A stretch of DNA of 64,000 nt. It comes from Paramecium sonneborni (lineage: Eukaryota; Ciliophora; Oligohymenophorea; Peniculida; Parameciidae). The position numbers and the translations under genes are program-made. The notes beneath the pieces are model-generated. The model was given only the letters and a program-made list of their open reading frames with translations, made no database searches and had not been told where the DNA came from. The first letter of the stretch is position 1. The number at the start of each line of letters is the position of its first letter. This document shows, piece after piece, positions 1-12,143 of the stretch. The DNA lies in NCBI GenBank assembly GCA_905182985.1, contig CAJJDN010000129.1, positions 1 through 64,000 of the forward strand, in the 5' to 3' direction.

Positions 1-810
1 ATACTAACAGATTTTTCCTTAATATTTTCAATAAATCATCAATCTGATAACCAGATGACTATTTTATAGTTCTAGTTTGTATATGATTATTTAGTCAGAT
101 TTCTTAACTCTTGGAAGCTAATTAATAAAATTTAAATTGTGTTCCTGAACAATTAACAATATGTTCAAAACGCATATAATAGAGCACATCATGAAATTAC
201 AATTTAAAAAAAAATTAAATCCCTTTTACATTTACTAAATATTAGAATTTTTTGGATCAAATTCCTCTTTTTTGAAATTTTCATGAAAAATATCTTTGAT
301 TTGATTGAGTGAAGGTGTTGTGAATCATGATATTATTCTGTTACAATTAACACATATTTTATCATATCGAAAAATAGAATACTACATTCTTACCAAGAAT
401 TATTAATCAAGAATGCTCAAATATTTCCCTCCTCTGTTACTTTAAGCATGATTAAACTAGTTGGATGTAAAGTATTGCCATCTATCAATAAAAATTTGAC
501 TTCATTTTTAAGCCTTTACTTATCTTTAGTGGGTTCTTACGTGCTATAAAATTGAAAATTTACTTAAAAATAGCTAATATCCTCTTCTTATAATAATAAC
601 TATTTCTAAAAGGATGTCTATATTTGAATCCTTATTTTTAATAGTTCCTTTGATTTAGTAAAATTGTAAATAGACTAATTCTATTTTTGAGAATTTTTTT
701 ATGGTTATATATCTAATAATTAAAAATAATCTTTTATAAAATTTGTCGAAATTTTGTAAATTTTTAATTTTTAAATTTGCCATAAAGGAATAAAAAAAAC
801 ATAAATAAAA
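1..810. other. AT-rich stretch with a possible decayed minus-strand gene
   Basis: No intact gene is visible. On the minus strand, about 430-520 reads like coding sequence (contains VKFLLIDGNTLHPTSL and then KVTEEGNI), but the frame meets TGA directly after it, and I find no 20-30 nt GT..AG intron that rescues it. Further upstream the minus frame stays open only because TGA is rare in such AT-rich DNA. A decayed gene is the best reading. The long minus ORF 655-939 is hydrophobic and overlaps the start of the plus-strand gene at 811, so I do not call it. Confidence 0.3.
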
Positions 811-1891
811 ATGAAAAAGAAAACTAATATAAAGTTTAAGGGTGCCTAATAAAATAAGCCGTAATAGGTTGAACAGAATTTCGATAATCAATGTCAAATC
901 TAAATTGATGAAATCTCCAATTAAACTGAAAATACTCATATGCCTTAAACTTTAACAAAAACTTAGTTAAAAGCTTAAAAATAAAATGAAGTTTTTTAAG
1001 TTATAATAAATCATTAAAATAATCTAATTTATGAAAAAAATAGTAAGGATTTGATTAATTAATTTCAAGTAGTTAAAAATCCTTAACAATAACAAAATTA
1101 AAATATCTATTACTATAGCTTTTAACCATTCTATGATTATGATTAAAAATCATTATAGGAACAATAGGATTGTTAAAAGTTGCAATAACTTTTAAAAAAA
1201 CCCTAAATCCTTTAAGACTCATCAGTTAAGAAGAAGATCAAAAAAAATAATTCTGATTCCAAAATTATTTCTAAACAGAAAGAAAAGAAAAGTAAAAGTC
1301 TTTTAGATTATTAATTCAAGATTTAAACAAATAAAAATTAAAAAAATTAAATTCAATCAAATATATAATAAGATCATGGCTAAGAATTACCTCAAAAATA
1401 ATAAGAATAAAATATTACTAATGATAAATAAAAATTTGATACAAAAATTAAAGTAAGCGATAAGCCTTAAATAATAAAACCATCAGGTTCTATTTATGGC
1501 ATAATAGGAATTAATGATGATAGAATCCTGTATCATACAAAATAATCAATAGGAATCTTAGAGGATCCTTTTAAGAAGGGGTTTTAAAGAAGTGAATAAG
1601 GATGTTAATCTCCAATTGTTGGATTTTAGGTAAATAAAGCAGGTTAAGTAATTTTATAAACAGAAACTCATGTTATTCTTTATAGTAAGGATTTACAATT
1701 ACTAGATTAATTTAAAGAAAAAATAGAGAAAAATCTCTTAACTTATTCTTAAGAAGGTAAATATATCAATTAATAATTAGTTTATTAATCTGATTTCTTA
1801 ATATATTTTAGTAATAAAGAAAATAAGTTGATAAAGGTAGAAATATTAAATTCTAGTCATAAATTTGGTAAATCGTTAATCCTATTTAAAA
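811..1891 (+). CDS. Q-rich beta-propeller-like protein, copy 1, truncated at contig end
   Basis: Open from ATG 811 to the single N at 1892 (about 360 codons, 3' end missing). The N-terminal half aligns residue by residue with the copy at 2503 but is strongly diverged: both share ISNQT, KA..(4)..EV and SLQEQQD in the same order. From about 1300 onward the DNA becomes almost identical to the copies at 2503 and 24960. The shared C-terminal half has short hydrophobic strands such as SIYGIIGINDDRILYHT and LIYFSNKENKLIKVEIL, typical of a WD/beta-propeller fold, although no canonical WD dipeptide motif is clear. The start was chosen because upstream residues still align with the paralogue. Function unknown. 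The abrupt change from diverged to identical suggests gene conversion or a chimeric contig. Confidence 0.6.
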
Positions 1892-1892
1892 N
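1892..1892. other. single-N contig join
   Basis: One N interrupts the copy-1 gene in mid codon. The sequence resuming at 1893 is the upstream flank of the next copy, not the continuation of the interrupted one. The same flank occurs at 24350. This is an assembly join, not biology. Confidence 0.9.
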
Positions 1893-3673
1893 AACTTTTA
1901 TGGATGATAATGATAAATTATAATTTGAAATAATAAAATTCTAAGATAGTAGAGTGTTTAATAAAAATTAAAAATACATAAAAGATGAAACAAAATAATT
2001 TTAGAGGTTTAAAAACTTGAGTTAATTATGAATTGTTAATTGTAATATTAAAAAAGTTTAGGAAACTTAATTGCCAAAAATTGAAATCATAAATAGAAGA
2101 ATTAATGTAATATAAATTTTTAGGGATTTTAGACTTATGTATTTTCAAAAACTAAGTAATAACTAAAGCAATCAACCAATATTTATGAGAGATCGATTAA
2201 TTAGTTTTGAACGACTTAATATTTGATTATTTAATTTTTAGAATAATTTTGATAAAAAAAGAAATTATTTTATTTTAGACAAAATTACATATTACATTAT
2301 ATATTATTTGCTTGAATTCAATAGAATAATTAATTTCATTATTATTAAATATAAAATTTAAAATATTAAATTTAAAATTTAAAATATAAAATATTTAATT
2401 AAAATTAAAATTAAAAAAATAGTCTCCAATCAACAAACGAAAAAATGCTAAATTTTTGTTTATATAAATTACCTATAAGAAAAAAAAAACATTAAATAAA
2501 TTATGTTTTAAGACTAATTCATAAGCTCAAATATTCCTTCCAAATAAGTAAACGAGTTGGATGAAGAAAAATTTGACCATCAAGATAAAATCAAAAATGA
2601 AGATATCTCTAATTAAACTTAAGTAATTCGTTTGAAAAGAAACTAATAATAGAAGAAAGCTTTAAATTTGGGTGAAGTTTCTTAGGATTAGATAAATAGT
2701 TCATAGAATCATTTGAATGAAAAAAATTATATGAATTAACTTAAGTAATATGAAGAAATTAATAATCAATAAAAATAAGAATAATACTAATAAAAATAAT
2801 AATAACAATAATAATAACAATATTAAAGATATGAAACCTCTTACTAACCATTTTTAAATTATTAATAGCAATATTCATAACAATAAAATACCTATAACTA
2901 TTAACAATTTTCTAATTATGAATAATAATAATCATTATAGGAACAATAGGATTTTATAAAGTTGCAATAACTTTTAAAAACACCCGAAATCCTTAAAGGC
3001 TCATCAGTTAAGAAGAAGATCAAAAAAAATACTTCTAATTCCAAAATTATTTCTAAACAGAAAGAAAAGAAAAATAAAAGTCTTTTAGATTATTAATTCA
3101 AGATTTAAACAAATAAAAATTAAAAAAATTAAATTCAATCAAATATATAATAAGATCATGGCTAAGAATTACCTCAAAAATAATAAGAATAAAATATTAC
3201 TAATGATAAATAAAAATTTGATACAAAAATTAAAGTAAGCGATAAGCCTTAAATAATAAAACCATCAGGTTCTATTTATGGCATAATAGGAATTAATGAT
3301 GATAGAATCCTGTATCATACAAAATAATCAATAGGAATCTTAGAGGATCCTTTTAAGAAGGGGTTTTAAAGAAGTGAATAAGGATGTTAATCTCCAATTG
3401 TTGGATTTTAGGTAAATAAAGCAGGTTAAGTAATTTTATAAACAGAAACTCATGTTATTCTTTATAGTAAGGATTTACAATTACTAGATTAATTTAAAGA
3501 AAAAATAGAGAAAAATCTCTTAACTTATTCTTAAGAAGGTAAATATATCATTTAATAATTAGTTTATTAATCTGATTTCTTAATATATTTTAGTAATAAA
3601 GAAAATACGTTGATAAAGGTAGAAATATTAAATTCTAGTCATAAATTTGGTAAATCGTTAATCCTATTTAAAA
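1893..3673. repeat. 1.78-kb direct repeat, partner at 24350-26130
   Basis: Position n here equals n+22457 in the partner, nearly base for base, including the 610-bp non-coding flank (1893-2502) and the first two thirds of the gene at 2503. A few differences exist, for instance near 3550 and 3606. The partner ends at another single N (26131). The non-coding part is extremely AT-rich, with runs of AAATTTAAAATAT-like sequence at 2345-2420. I see no gene in it. An unmerged haplotype or unmerged contig is the simplest explanation. Confidence 0.85.
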
Positions 3674-4068
3674 CTGTTAAACCAATTTCAATCAAAATCA
3701 TATAGAATGAAAAGCTATTTCTTGGATATTCAAATGGACAAATTAAATAATATTCTTTAAAGTCAAATCAATTAATAAATAATTATCAAATAAAACAAGA
3801 AAACTCCATTCAGATGATATTTTCTTCAATTATTTTTAGAAAATAATTTTGTTTAGGAATAATATAGAACAGAATTTTAAAATTAAACTATTTAAGTAAA
3901 TAAACAGAAAATTTCTTAAATGCTACATAAAATATTAGTTAGTTTTCTTATTATTATGATTCACAAGAGAATATATATATAATTCATGCTCTTTTAGAAA
4001 ATAATGTAATATTTATTATAAAATTAGAAAATCTATAAATCAAAGATGATTAATGGAAAGGAAATTGA
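2503..4068 (+). CDS. Q-rich beta-propeller-like protein, copy 2
   Basis: 521 codons from ATG 2503 to TGA 4066-4068, no intron. Residues 1-130 are hydrophilic with a long glutamine tract (about residues 90-110, mostly TAA/TAG codons); 140-180 are lysine-rich (VKKKIKKN, KQKEKKNKS). The C-terminal 300 residues are built of short beta-strand-like segments (GSIYGIIGIN, HVILYSKDLQLLD, KLFLGYSNGQIKQYS) that suggest a propeller. The stop at 4066 is suspicious: beyond it, in the same frame, the sequence still matches the C-terminus of copy 3 (QYY.FKQN....VYIWLPKW). Copy 2 may therefore be prematurely terminated. No family name can be given. Confidence 0.65.
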
Positions 4069-7000
4069 TGGAAAGGTACGATCTTTATAATAAAAAATAA
4101 CTAGTATTACCTTTTCAAGCAAAACTCTTTAGTTTATATATGGTTGCCAAAATGGCTACATAAATGGATATTAAATCAGGTAAATTTGAATAATAATTAT
4201 TTATACATAAATAATTAAAAATGCTAAAATTAATTACATTAATATTAGAGCTTTTTCTTGTTTTAGAATGCTTGAATGTTGTAACTTGCAATATATTTAG
4301 CCCCAATATTCTTCTTAAAAGTTATATTTTCTATCTTTATGAATTCTCAATATTTGAATCCTTATTTCATAGACTTTATTTTAGTTTGATGCTCATACAA
4401 AAAATATGAGCCATATCACATAATATTAAAATAATTTGTGTTAAGAAATTTTAAGTTATTAATTCTAAAAACCTTTTTCCCATGTTAAGGCCCAATCATG
4501 ATAAAAGAAATAAATAATCTTTTACTTTTAGTTAGTTACTCAGTTTTGATATTAAATTGTACATTGAGTAAATCAAATAGGCTAAGATTGTAAATTTCTA
4601 TAATTCAATTCTTAATTATTTTTATCTTTTGAAAATCTTTTTTATGGATAACATTTATCGGTTTTGGTTTCTAAAATTAACTTCTTCGAATTCTTTAATA
4701 ATATTATTTTATTACAATACATTATTATCTTTTGTTTAAATATTGACACAATAATGAAATTTATATCTAAAAAAAATTATAAAAATAAGTAAATCATTCT
4801 GAAATCAAACCAAAATTAACTCTTTTCATGTTTTCTCCATCATATGATTACTTAAAAGAATATGAAAATACTAAATATCTTGAATTCAAATATCATCTAC
4901 ATTTATATTTAAAATTGAGCTAAATCATGGAAGAGTAGAAAACAAAAAGTGGATTCAGAAGGAGCCTTCTGATAGTGAAAATATCATATAAAATATTCTT
5001 TAATTTGAAAGAATAAAAAGGTTTATTACCTTAAATATATTCCATTAAATAAATTATTAATTTTATTTTTTTGTACTATAATTTAATTATTACTCTTGAA
5101 TAAAAGTGTTCAAAATTTTTAATTACTTTAAATTTCCAAAATGTAAAATATTTTTAAACTTTTTTGTACTTTAAAATTAACCAAATATTAAAATTTATTA
5201 GTAATTTTAAAATCTAAGTATTAATTATTATTGAAAAACTAGTGTCAACAAGGATGAGTAAAATAATAAAGCCAAAAGATAAATTCTTGTGTTTTGGAAA
5301 TAGATTTATCAATTCATAAGTCAAAACTATAAAAATAAAAAGTATGAGGAAGAAATATTAAGAGATATTTATAGTATAAATTATATTGAAGAAATAAATA
5401 TATTCATTTTTTATATAAAGCTACATTAGAATTGATAGAAAGAGATGCACTTAAGTAATTATTTATAAACTCTTCAAAAAAAGTTATTTTAAAGTCTAGA
5501 TACAAATAAAAAGAAAGTGGAAATTGAAAACAAGGAATTTATTCAAATATAATCTTGTGCAATCATCAAAGACTTATTTAATTCTTAATAAGGAGATTCA
5601 ATTGGTTATGTATTTTATCTGAATATGTAAATCATAATTACCTAAAGTGATAAAGATCACATAGGCTGTCAAAAATTAATAGTTTCTAAGAAAAATAATT
5701 TCTTTTTTCAATTCTATAAGAAATTTAATATTTTATTTTAATAAGAATTATTTTATAATAAAGGTTAAAAGTTTTGTTTTCATTATGAAAAATAATTTAT
5801 ATACTTTTTTTCTAATAAATATTTTACAATAAGTTTAATTTAATAATTAGTTTATTAATCTGATTTCTTAATATATTTTAGTAATAAAGAAAATACGTTG
5901 ATAAAGGTAGAAATATTAAATTCTAGTCATAAATTTGGTAAATCGTTAATCCTATTTAAAACTGTTAAACCAATTTCAATCAAAATCATATAGAATGAAA
6001 AGCTATTTCTTGGATATTCAAATGGACAAATTAAATAATATTCTTTAAAGTCAAATCAATTAATAAATAATTATCAAATAAAACAAGAAAACTCCATTCA
6101 GATGATATTTTCTTCAATTATTTTTAGAAAATAATTTTGTTTAGGAATAATATAGAACAGAATTTTAAAATTAAACTATTTAAGTAAATAAACAGAAAAT
6201 TTCTTAAATGCTACATAAAATATTAGTTAGTTTTCTTATTATTATGATTCACAAGAGAATATATATATAATTCATGCTCTTTTAGAAAATAATGTAATAT
6301 TTATTATAAAATTAGAAAATCTATAAATCAAAGATGATTAATGGAAAGGAAATTGATGGAAAGGTACGATCTTTATAATAAAAAATAACTAGTATTACCT
6401 TTTCAAGCAAAACTCTTTAGTTTATATATGGTTGCCAAAATGGCTACATAAATGGATATTAAATCAGGTAAATTTGAATAATAATTATTTATACATAAAT
6501 AATTAAAAATGCTAAAATTAATTACATTAATATTAGAGCTTTTTCTTGTTTTAGAATGCTTGAATGTTGTAACTTGCAATATATTTAGCCCCAATATTCT
6601 TCTTAAAAGTTATATTTTCTATCTTTATGAATTCTCAATATTTGAATCCTTATTTCATAGACTTTATTTTAGTTTGATGCTCATACAAAAAATATGAGCC
6701 ATATCACATAATATTAAAATAATTTGTGTTAAGAAATTTTAAGTTATTAATTCTAAAAACCTTTTTCCCATGTTAAGGCCCAATCATGATAAAAGAAATA
6801 AATAATCTTTTACTTTTAGTTAGTTACTCAGTTTTGATATTAAATTGTACATTGAGTAAATCAAATAGGCTAAGATTGTAAATTTCTATAATTCAATTCT
6901 TAATTATTTTTATCTTTTGAAAATCTTTTTTATGGATAACATTTATCGGTTTTGGTTTCTAAAATTAACTTCTTCGAATTCTTTAATAATATTATTTTAT

Positions 7001-8126
7001 TACAATACATTATTATCTTTTGTTTAAATATTGACACAATAATGAAATTTATATCTAAAAAAAATTATAAAAATAAGTAAATCATTCTGAAATCAAACCA
7101 AAATTAACTCTTTTCATGTTTTCTCCATCATATGATTACTTAAAAGAATATGAAAATACTAAATATCTTGAATTCAAATATCATCTACATTTATATTTAA
7201 AATTGAGCTAAATCATGGAAGAGTAGAAAACAAAAAGTGGATTCAGAAGGAGCCTTCTGATAGTGAAAATATCATATAAAATATTCTTTAATTTGAAAGA
7301 ATAAAAAGGTTTATTACCTTAAATATATTCCATTAAATAAATTATTAATTTTATTTTTTTGTACTATAATTTAATTATTACTCTTGAATAAAAGTGTTCA
7401 AAATTTTTAATTACTTTAAATTTCCAAAATGTAAAATATTTTTAAACTTTTTTGTACTTTAAAATTAACCAAATATTAAAATTTATTAGTAATTTTAAAA
7501 TCTAAGTATTAATTATTATTGAAAAACTAGTGTCAACAAGGATGAGTAAAATAATAAAGCCAAAAGATAAATTCTTGTGTTTTGGAAATAGATTTATCAA
7601 TTCATAAGTCAAAACTATAAAAATAAAAAGTATGAGGAAGAAATATTAAGAGATATTTATAGTATAAATTATATTGAAGAAATAAATATATTCATTTTTT
7701 ATATAAAGCTACATTAGAATTGATAGAAAGAGATGCACTTAAGTAATTATTTATAAACTCTTCAAAAAAAGTTATTTTAAAGTCTAGATACAAATAAAAA
7801 GAAAGTGGAAATTGAAAACAAGGAATTTATTCAAATATAATCTTGTGCAATCATCAAAGACTTATTTAATTCTTAATAAGGAGATTCAATTGGTTATGTA
7901 TTTTATCTGAATATGTAAATCATAATTACCTAAAGTGATAAAGATCACATAGGCTGTCAAAAATTAATAGTTTCTAAGAAAAATAATTTCTTTTTTCAAT
8001 TCTATAAGAAATTTAATATTTTATTTTAATAAGAATTATTTTATAATAAAGGTTAAAAGTTTTGTTTTCATTATGAAAAATAATTTATATACTTTTTTTC
8101 TAATAAATATTTTACAATAAGTTTAT
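3551..8126. repeat. 2,288-bp tandem duplication (3551-5838 and 5839-8126)
   Basis: Two head-to-tail units with an offset of exactly 2,288 bp. The junction near 5838 lies in a short TTTA-type microhomology, and there is no N at this join, unlike the other duplications here. Unit 1 carries the last third of copy 2 and about 1.7 kb of downstream DNA. Unit 2 repeats both, so 5839-6356 is a start-less gene fragment. It is either a real tandem duplication or an assembly loop. Confidence 0.85.
5220..5790 (+). pseudogene. decayed gene fragment (second copy at about 7508-8078)
   Basis: Three stretches look coding but lie in different frames without usable introns: a part with QILVFWKQIYQF and KYEEEILRDIYSINYIEE; a part with TLELIERDALKQLF; and a part with GDSIGYVFYLNMQIIITQ. 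In-frame TGA codons separate them. The order and hydrophilic/hydrophobic pattern suggest a single ancestral protein. No family recognised. The rest of 4069-5838 (and of its duplicate) shows no convincing gene. Confidence 0.35.
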
Positions 8127-8733
8127 ATTTTCTAGATAATTTAAATATTTTTTCTTTTTTCTATTAAATATTTTAATATAAGTGGATGTAAAAATGTAAA
8201 AAAATAATAAATGCTCTTTTATTTTAAGGAAAATTTAAATTTGTTTTTAATTTCAATAAAAAATCCAAACATTAATTCAATTTTCATAAAAAAATGAAAA
8301 TTTAATTTCTAAACAAGCCTACATACAAAATATTTCTTATCTGTATTTATTTACAAGTCTTTGTTAAAACATCAAAGCATTAAGCATATAAATCCTATAT
8401 TATCCAAAATAGTAGTAAAAAATAATTATTCTTAGTTCTCATTCAAATTTATGATATTTCAAATAAAAACTAAGCACTGCTGTGATTAAAATTTCCATTT
8501 ATTCAAAATAATTTAGATATTATAGTGCAATAAAACTCAATCAACAATTTAATACTATTTTGATTTATAAATAAAAAGGTTTGTTATCTTTTAGGTTATC
8601 AATTTAATTATAATTTACATGAAAGATTATAACAATAATAAAATAAAAAAATATAAAAGCAAGAATGAAATTAAATCTAAATTATATTAAAATATAAAAT
8701 TCTATCACTTTTAATATAATTATTCATTATTCT
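8127..8733. other. AT-rich intergenic region
   Basis: Downstream of the tandem duplication and downstream (3' side) of the giant minus-strand gene. No open frame with coding character was found on either strand. From 8321 on it is part of the 1.9-kb block repeated at 10233. Confidence 0.5.
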
Positions 8734-11700
8734 TCATTATCTTTAATAATTTTATCTTTAGAAGTTATTTAGGTTTAAGTCAATTTTTTTTAATTTAGTC
8801 CATATTTTACTCTCCATTATTCATTTCTTTTTAAATTTCTATTATAGATATTATAATACATTTTATCAGCAACTGTAGATTCTAAGATATGTTTTGAAGT
8901 ATTTAATGAAGATTATTTCATAGATTCTCTAAATAAAAATTCTTAATCTTTAGCATGATTTAGACTTAATTAATTTGAGAGAATTTATTATTCTAAATTT
9001 CTTTGACTGTCTTATTTCAATTTAGAAGCTTTAAATGCAATAATCTCTTTAGCTTATGGTAATAAGAATTGCTTTAATTTTGTATATAATTAAACTATTC
9101 GTTTTCTTTGTTCACGACGATCTTACAGTAATTTAGATATAAATGGAATTTGATTCAGAAATGGCAATAGTTTTCTAATAGTTTATTTTATTTTTTCAAT
9201 TCTTTCAATATTGAGACCTGCCTTTTTTAAGTATTCCACTACAATTTTTGATATCAGAATATAGGTTATAAAGACATTTATAATAGTTATTAATACAAAA
9301 TAAGGAATTTTGACTTCAAAAACATTAGTTTACTCTGAAACATAAATACCAGATGCTAATAGTATTGTGGCTAAGCATACATTCATTATCTAACAATCTA
9401 ACATATTAAGATTATTGCAATTATAAGGTTTGTATTTCAAGCTTAATTCTAAATAAATTCCTATTATTAATGCAATCATAGTAGCTTTTAAAATAACGTA
9501 ATCATCATAATAAATCAAACAAATCATCATAAGTTGTTTTTATGCAATTTTGATTAATTCCCAAAAATATGCTTATTTTGTATATTCATTATATAAGTAT
9601 CCCCATTATAATTTTACATAATTTTTATCCAAATTTTTAGAATTACTACTAAGTCCATGTAAAAAATAAGATGGAATTACAATAAATAAAATAATAATCA
9701 TAGGTGTACAAAATTTGAGAATCCATTAATAGTGATAATTAGTATCAAATCTCTAAGCCACATTTGCTTAAATCCACTAGTATCCTGATATATTTCTATA
9801 GGATATAATTTAAGCAAATCCACCAACTAAACTTGTTTGTAAATAGATGTACATATATATAATAGTAGTTGTGATGACACTCTTATTGTAACTAGTAAAT
9901 TTTAATTTAATAGCTAATAAATAGCATGTAAAAAAGAAACTGATATAAACAAAAGGCATAATTATTTACCAAATCATTCTAGCATACTGAATTTCAAATA
10001 AAAAAAGGTTAGATAAAAAGCAATCCATTGAATATGTCATAGTTTAAACTGGTGAACCTGCTGTATTAATAGTACTTTAAAATTCAATTGGTAGCTTCAA
10101 TTTAAATGTAGCAATAGAAGTCATAACTTAGAGATAATTAGTTAACATTTTGATTAGAATAGCTGATTAATTTCTATTTTAAATTGCTGCTAATTTAATA
10201 AGGAGAATACTAGTAACTCTAATAGATTATTNACATACAAAATATTTCTTATCTGTATTTATTTACAAGTCTTTGTTAAAACATCAAAGCATTAAGCATA
10301 TAAATCCTATATTATCCAAAATAGTAGTAAAAAATAATTATTCTTAGTTCTCATTCAAATTTATGATATTTCAAATAAAAACTAAGCACTGCTGTGATTA
10401 AAATTTCCATTTATTCAAAATAATTTAGATATTATAGTGCAATAAAACTCAATCAACAATTTAATACTATTTTGATTTATAAATAAAAAGGTTTGTTATC
10501 TTTTAGGTTATCAATTTAATTATAATTTACATGAAAGATTATAACAATAATAAAATAAAAAAATATAAAAGCAAGAATGAAATTAAATCTAAATTATATT
10601 AAAATATAAAATTCTATCACTTTTAATATAATTATTCATTATTCTTCATTATCTTTAATAATTTTATCTTTAGAAGTTATTTAGGTTTAAGTCAATTTTT
10701 TTTAATTTAGTCCATATTTTACTCTCCATTATTCATTTCTTTTTAAATTTCTATTATAGATATTATAATACATTTTATCAGCAACTGTAGATTCTAAGAT
10801 ATGTTTTGAAGTATTTAATGAAGATTATTTCATAGATTCTCTAAATAAAAATTCTTAATCTTTAGCATGATTTAGACTTAATTAATTTGAGAGAATTTAT
10901 TATTCTAAATTTCTTTGACTGTCTTATTTCAATTTAGAAGCTTTAAATGCAATAATCTCTTTAGCTTATGGTAATAAGAATTGCTTTAATTTTGTATATA
11001 ATTAAACTATTCGTTTTCTTTGTTCACGACGATCTTACAGTAATTTAGATATAAATGGAATTTGATTCAGAAATGGCAATAGTTTTCTAATAGTTTATTT
11101 TATTTTTTCAATTCTTTCAATATTGAGACCTGCCTTTTTTAAGTATTCCACTACAATTTTTGATATCAGAATATAGGTTATAAAGACATTTATAATAGTT
11201 ATTAATACAAAATAAGGAATTTTGACTTCAAAAACATTAGTTTACTCTGAAACATAAATACCAGATGCTAATAGTATTGTGGCTAAGCATACATTCATTA
11301 TCTAACAATCTAACATATTAAGATTATTGCAATTATAAGGTTTGTATTTCAAGCTTAATTCTAAATAAATTCCTATTATTAATGCAATCATAGTAGCTTT
11401 TAAAATAACGTAATCATCATAATAAATCAAACAAATCATCATAAGTTGTTTTTATGCAATTTTGATTAATTCCCAAAAATATGCTTATTTTGTATATTCA
11501 TTATATAAGTATCCCCATTATAATTTTACATAATTTTTATCCAAATTTTTAGAATTACTACTAAGTCCATGTAAAAAATAAGATGGAATTACAATAAATA
11601 AAATAATAATCATAGGTGTACAAAATTTGAGAATCCATTAATAGTGATAATTAGTATCAAATCTCTAAGCCACATTTGCTTAAATCCACTAGTATCCTGA

Positions 11701-12143
11701 TATATTTCTATAGGATATAATTTAAGCAAATCCACCAACTAAACTTGTTTGTAAATAGATGTACATATATATAATAGTAGTTGTGATGACACTCTTATTG
11801 TAACTAGTAAATTTTAATTTAATAGCTAATAAATAGCATGTAAAAAAGAAACTGATATAAACAAAAGGCATAATTATTTACCAAATCATTCTAGCATACT
11901 GAATTTCAAATAAAAAAAGGTTAGATAAAAAGCAATCCATTGAATATGTCATAGTTTAAACTGGTGAACCTGCTGTATTAATAGTACTTTAAAATTCAAT
12001 TGGTAGCTTCAATTTAAATGTAGCAATAGAAGTCATAACTTAGAGATAATTAGTTAACATTTTGATTAGAATAGCTGATTAATTTCTATTTTAAATTGCT
12101 GCTAATTTAATAAGGAGAATACTAGTAACTCTAATAGATTATT
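8321..12143. repeat. 1.91-kb duplicated block, 8321-10231 and 10233-12143
   Basis: The sequence after the single N at 10232 restarts at the equivalent of 8321 (offset 1,912). Both copies contain the 3' end and membrane-spanning part of the giant gene, including its TGA (8736-8734 and again at about 10648-10646). Since one copy lies inside the gene in the correct frame order only if the other is removed, this is most likely an unmerged contig end. Confidence 0.85.

Noticed and set aside
937..942. Palindromic CATATG with start codons on both strands
   Set aside because: The real plus-strand start is at 811 by alignment with the paralogue; the minus ORF has no coding support, so the palindrome is coincidence.
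2345..2420. AAATTTAAAATAT-rich tract as a possible origin or scaffold attachment site
   Set aside because: It is low-complexity AT sequence without any specific motif; nothing in it goes beyond the background of the window.
4115..4409. Overlapping 62-63 aa ORFs on both strands, repeated at 6403-6697
   Set aside because: They are open in the standard code by chance, overlap each other, and lie in the decayed 3' tail of the Q-rich copy; the repetition comes from the 2,288-bp duplication.
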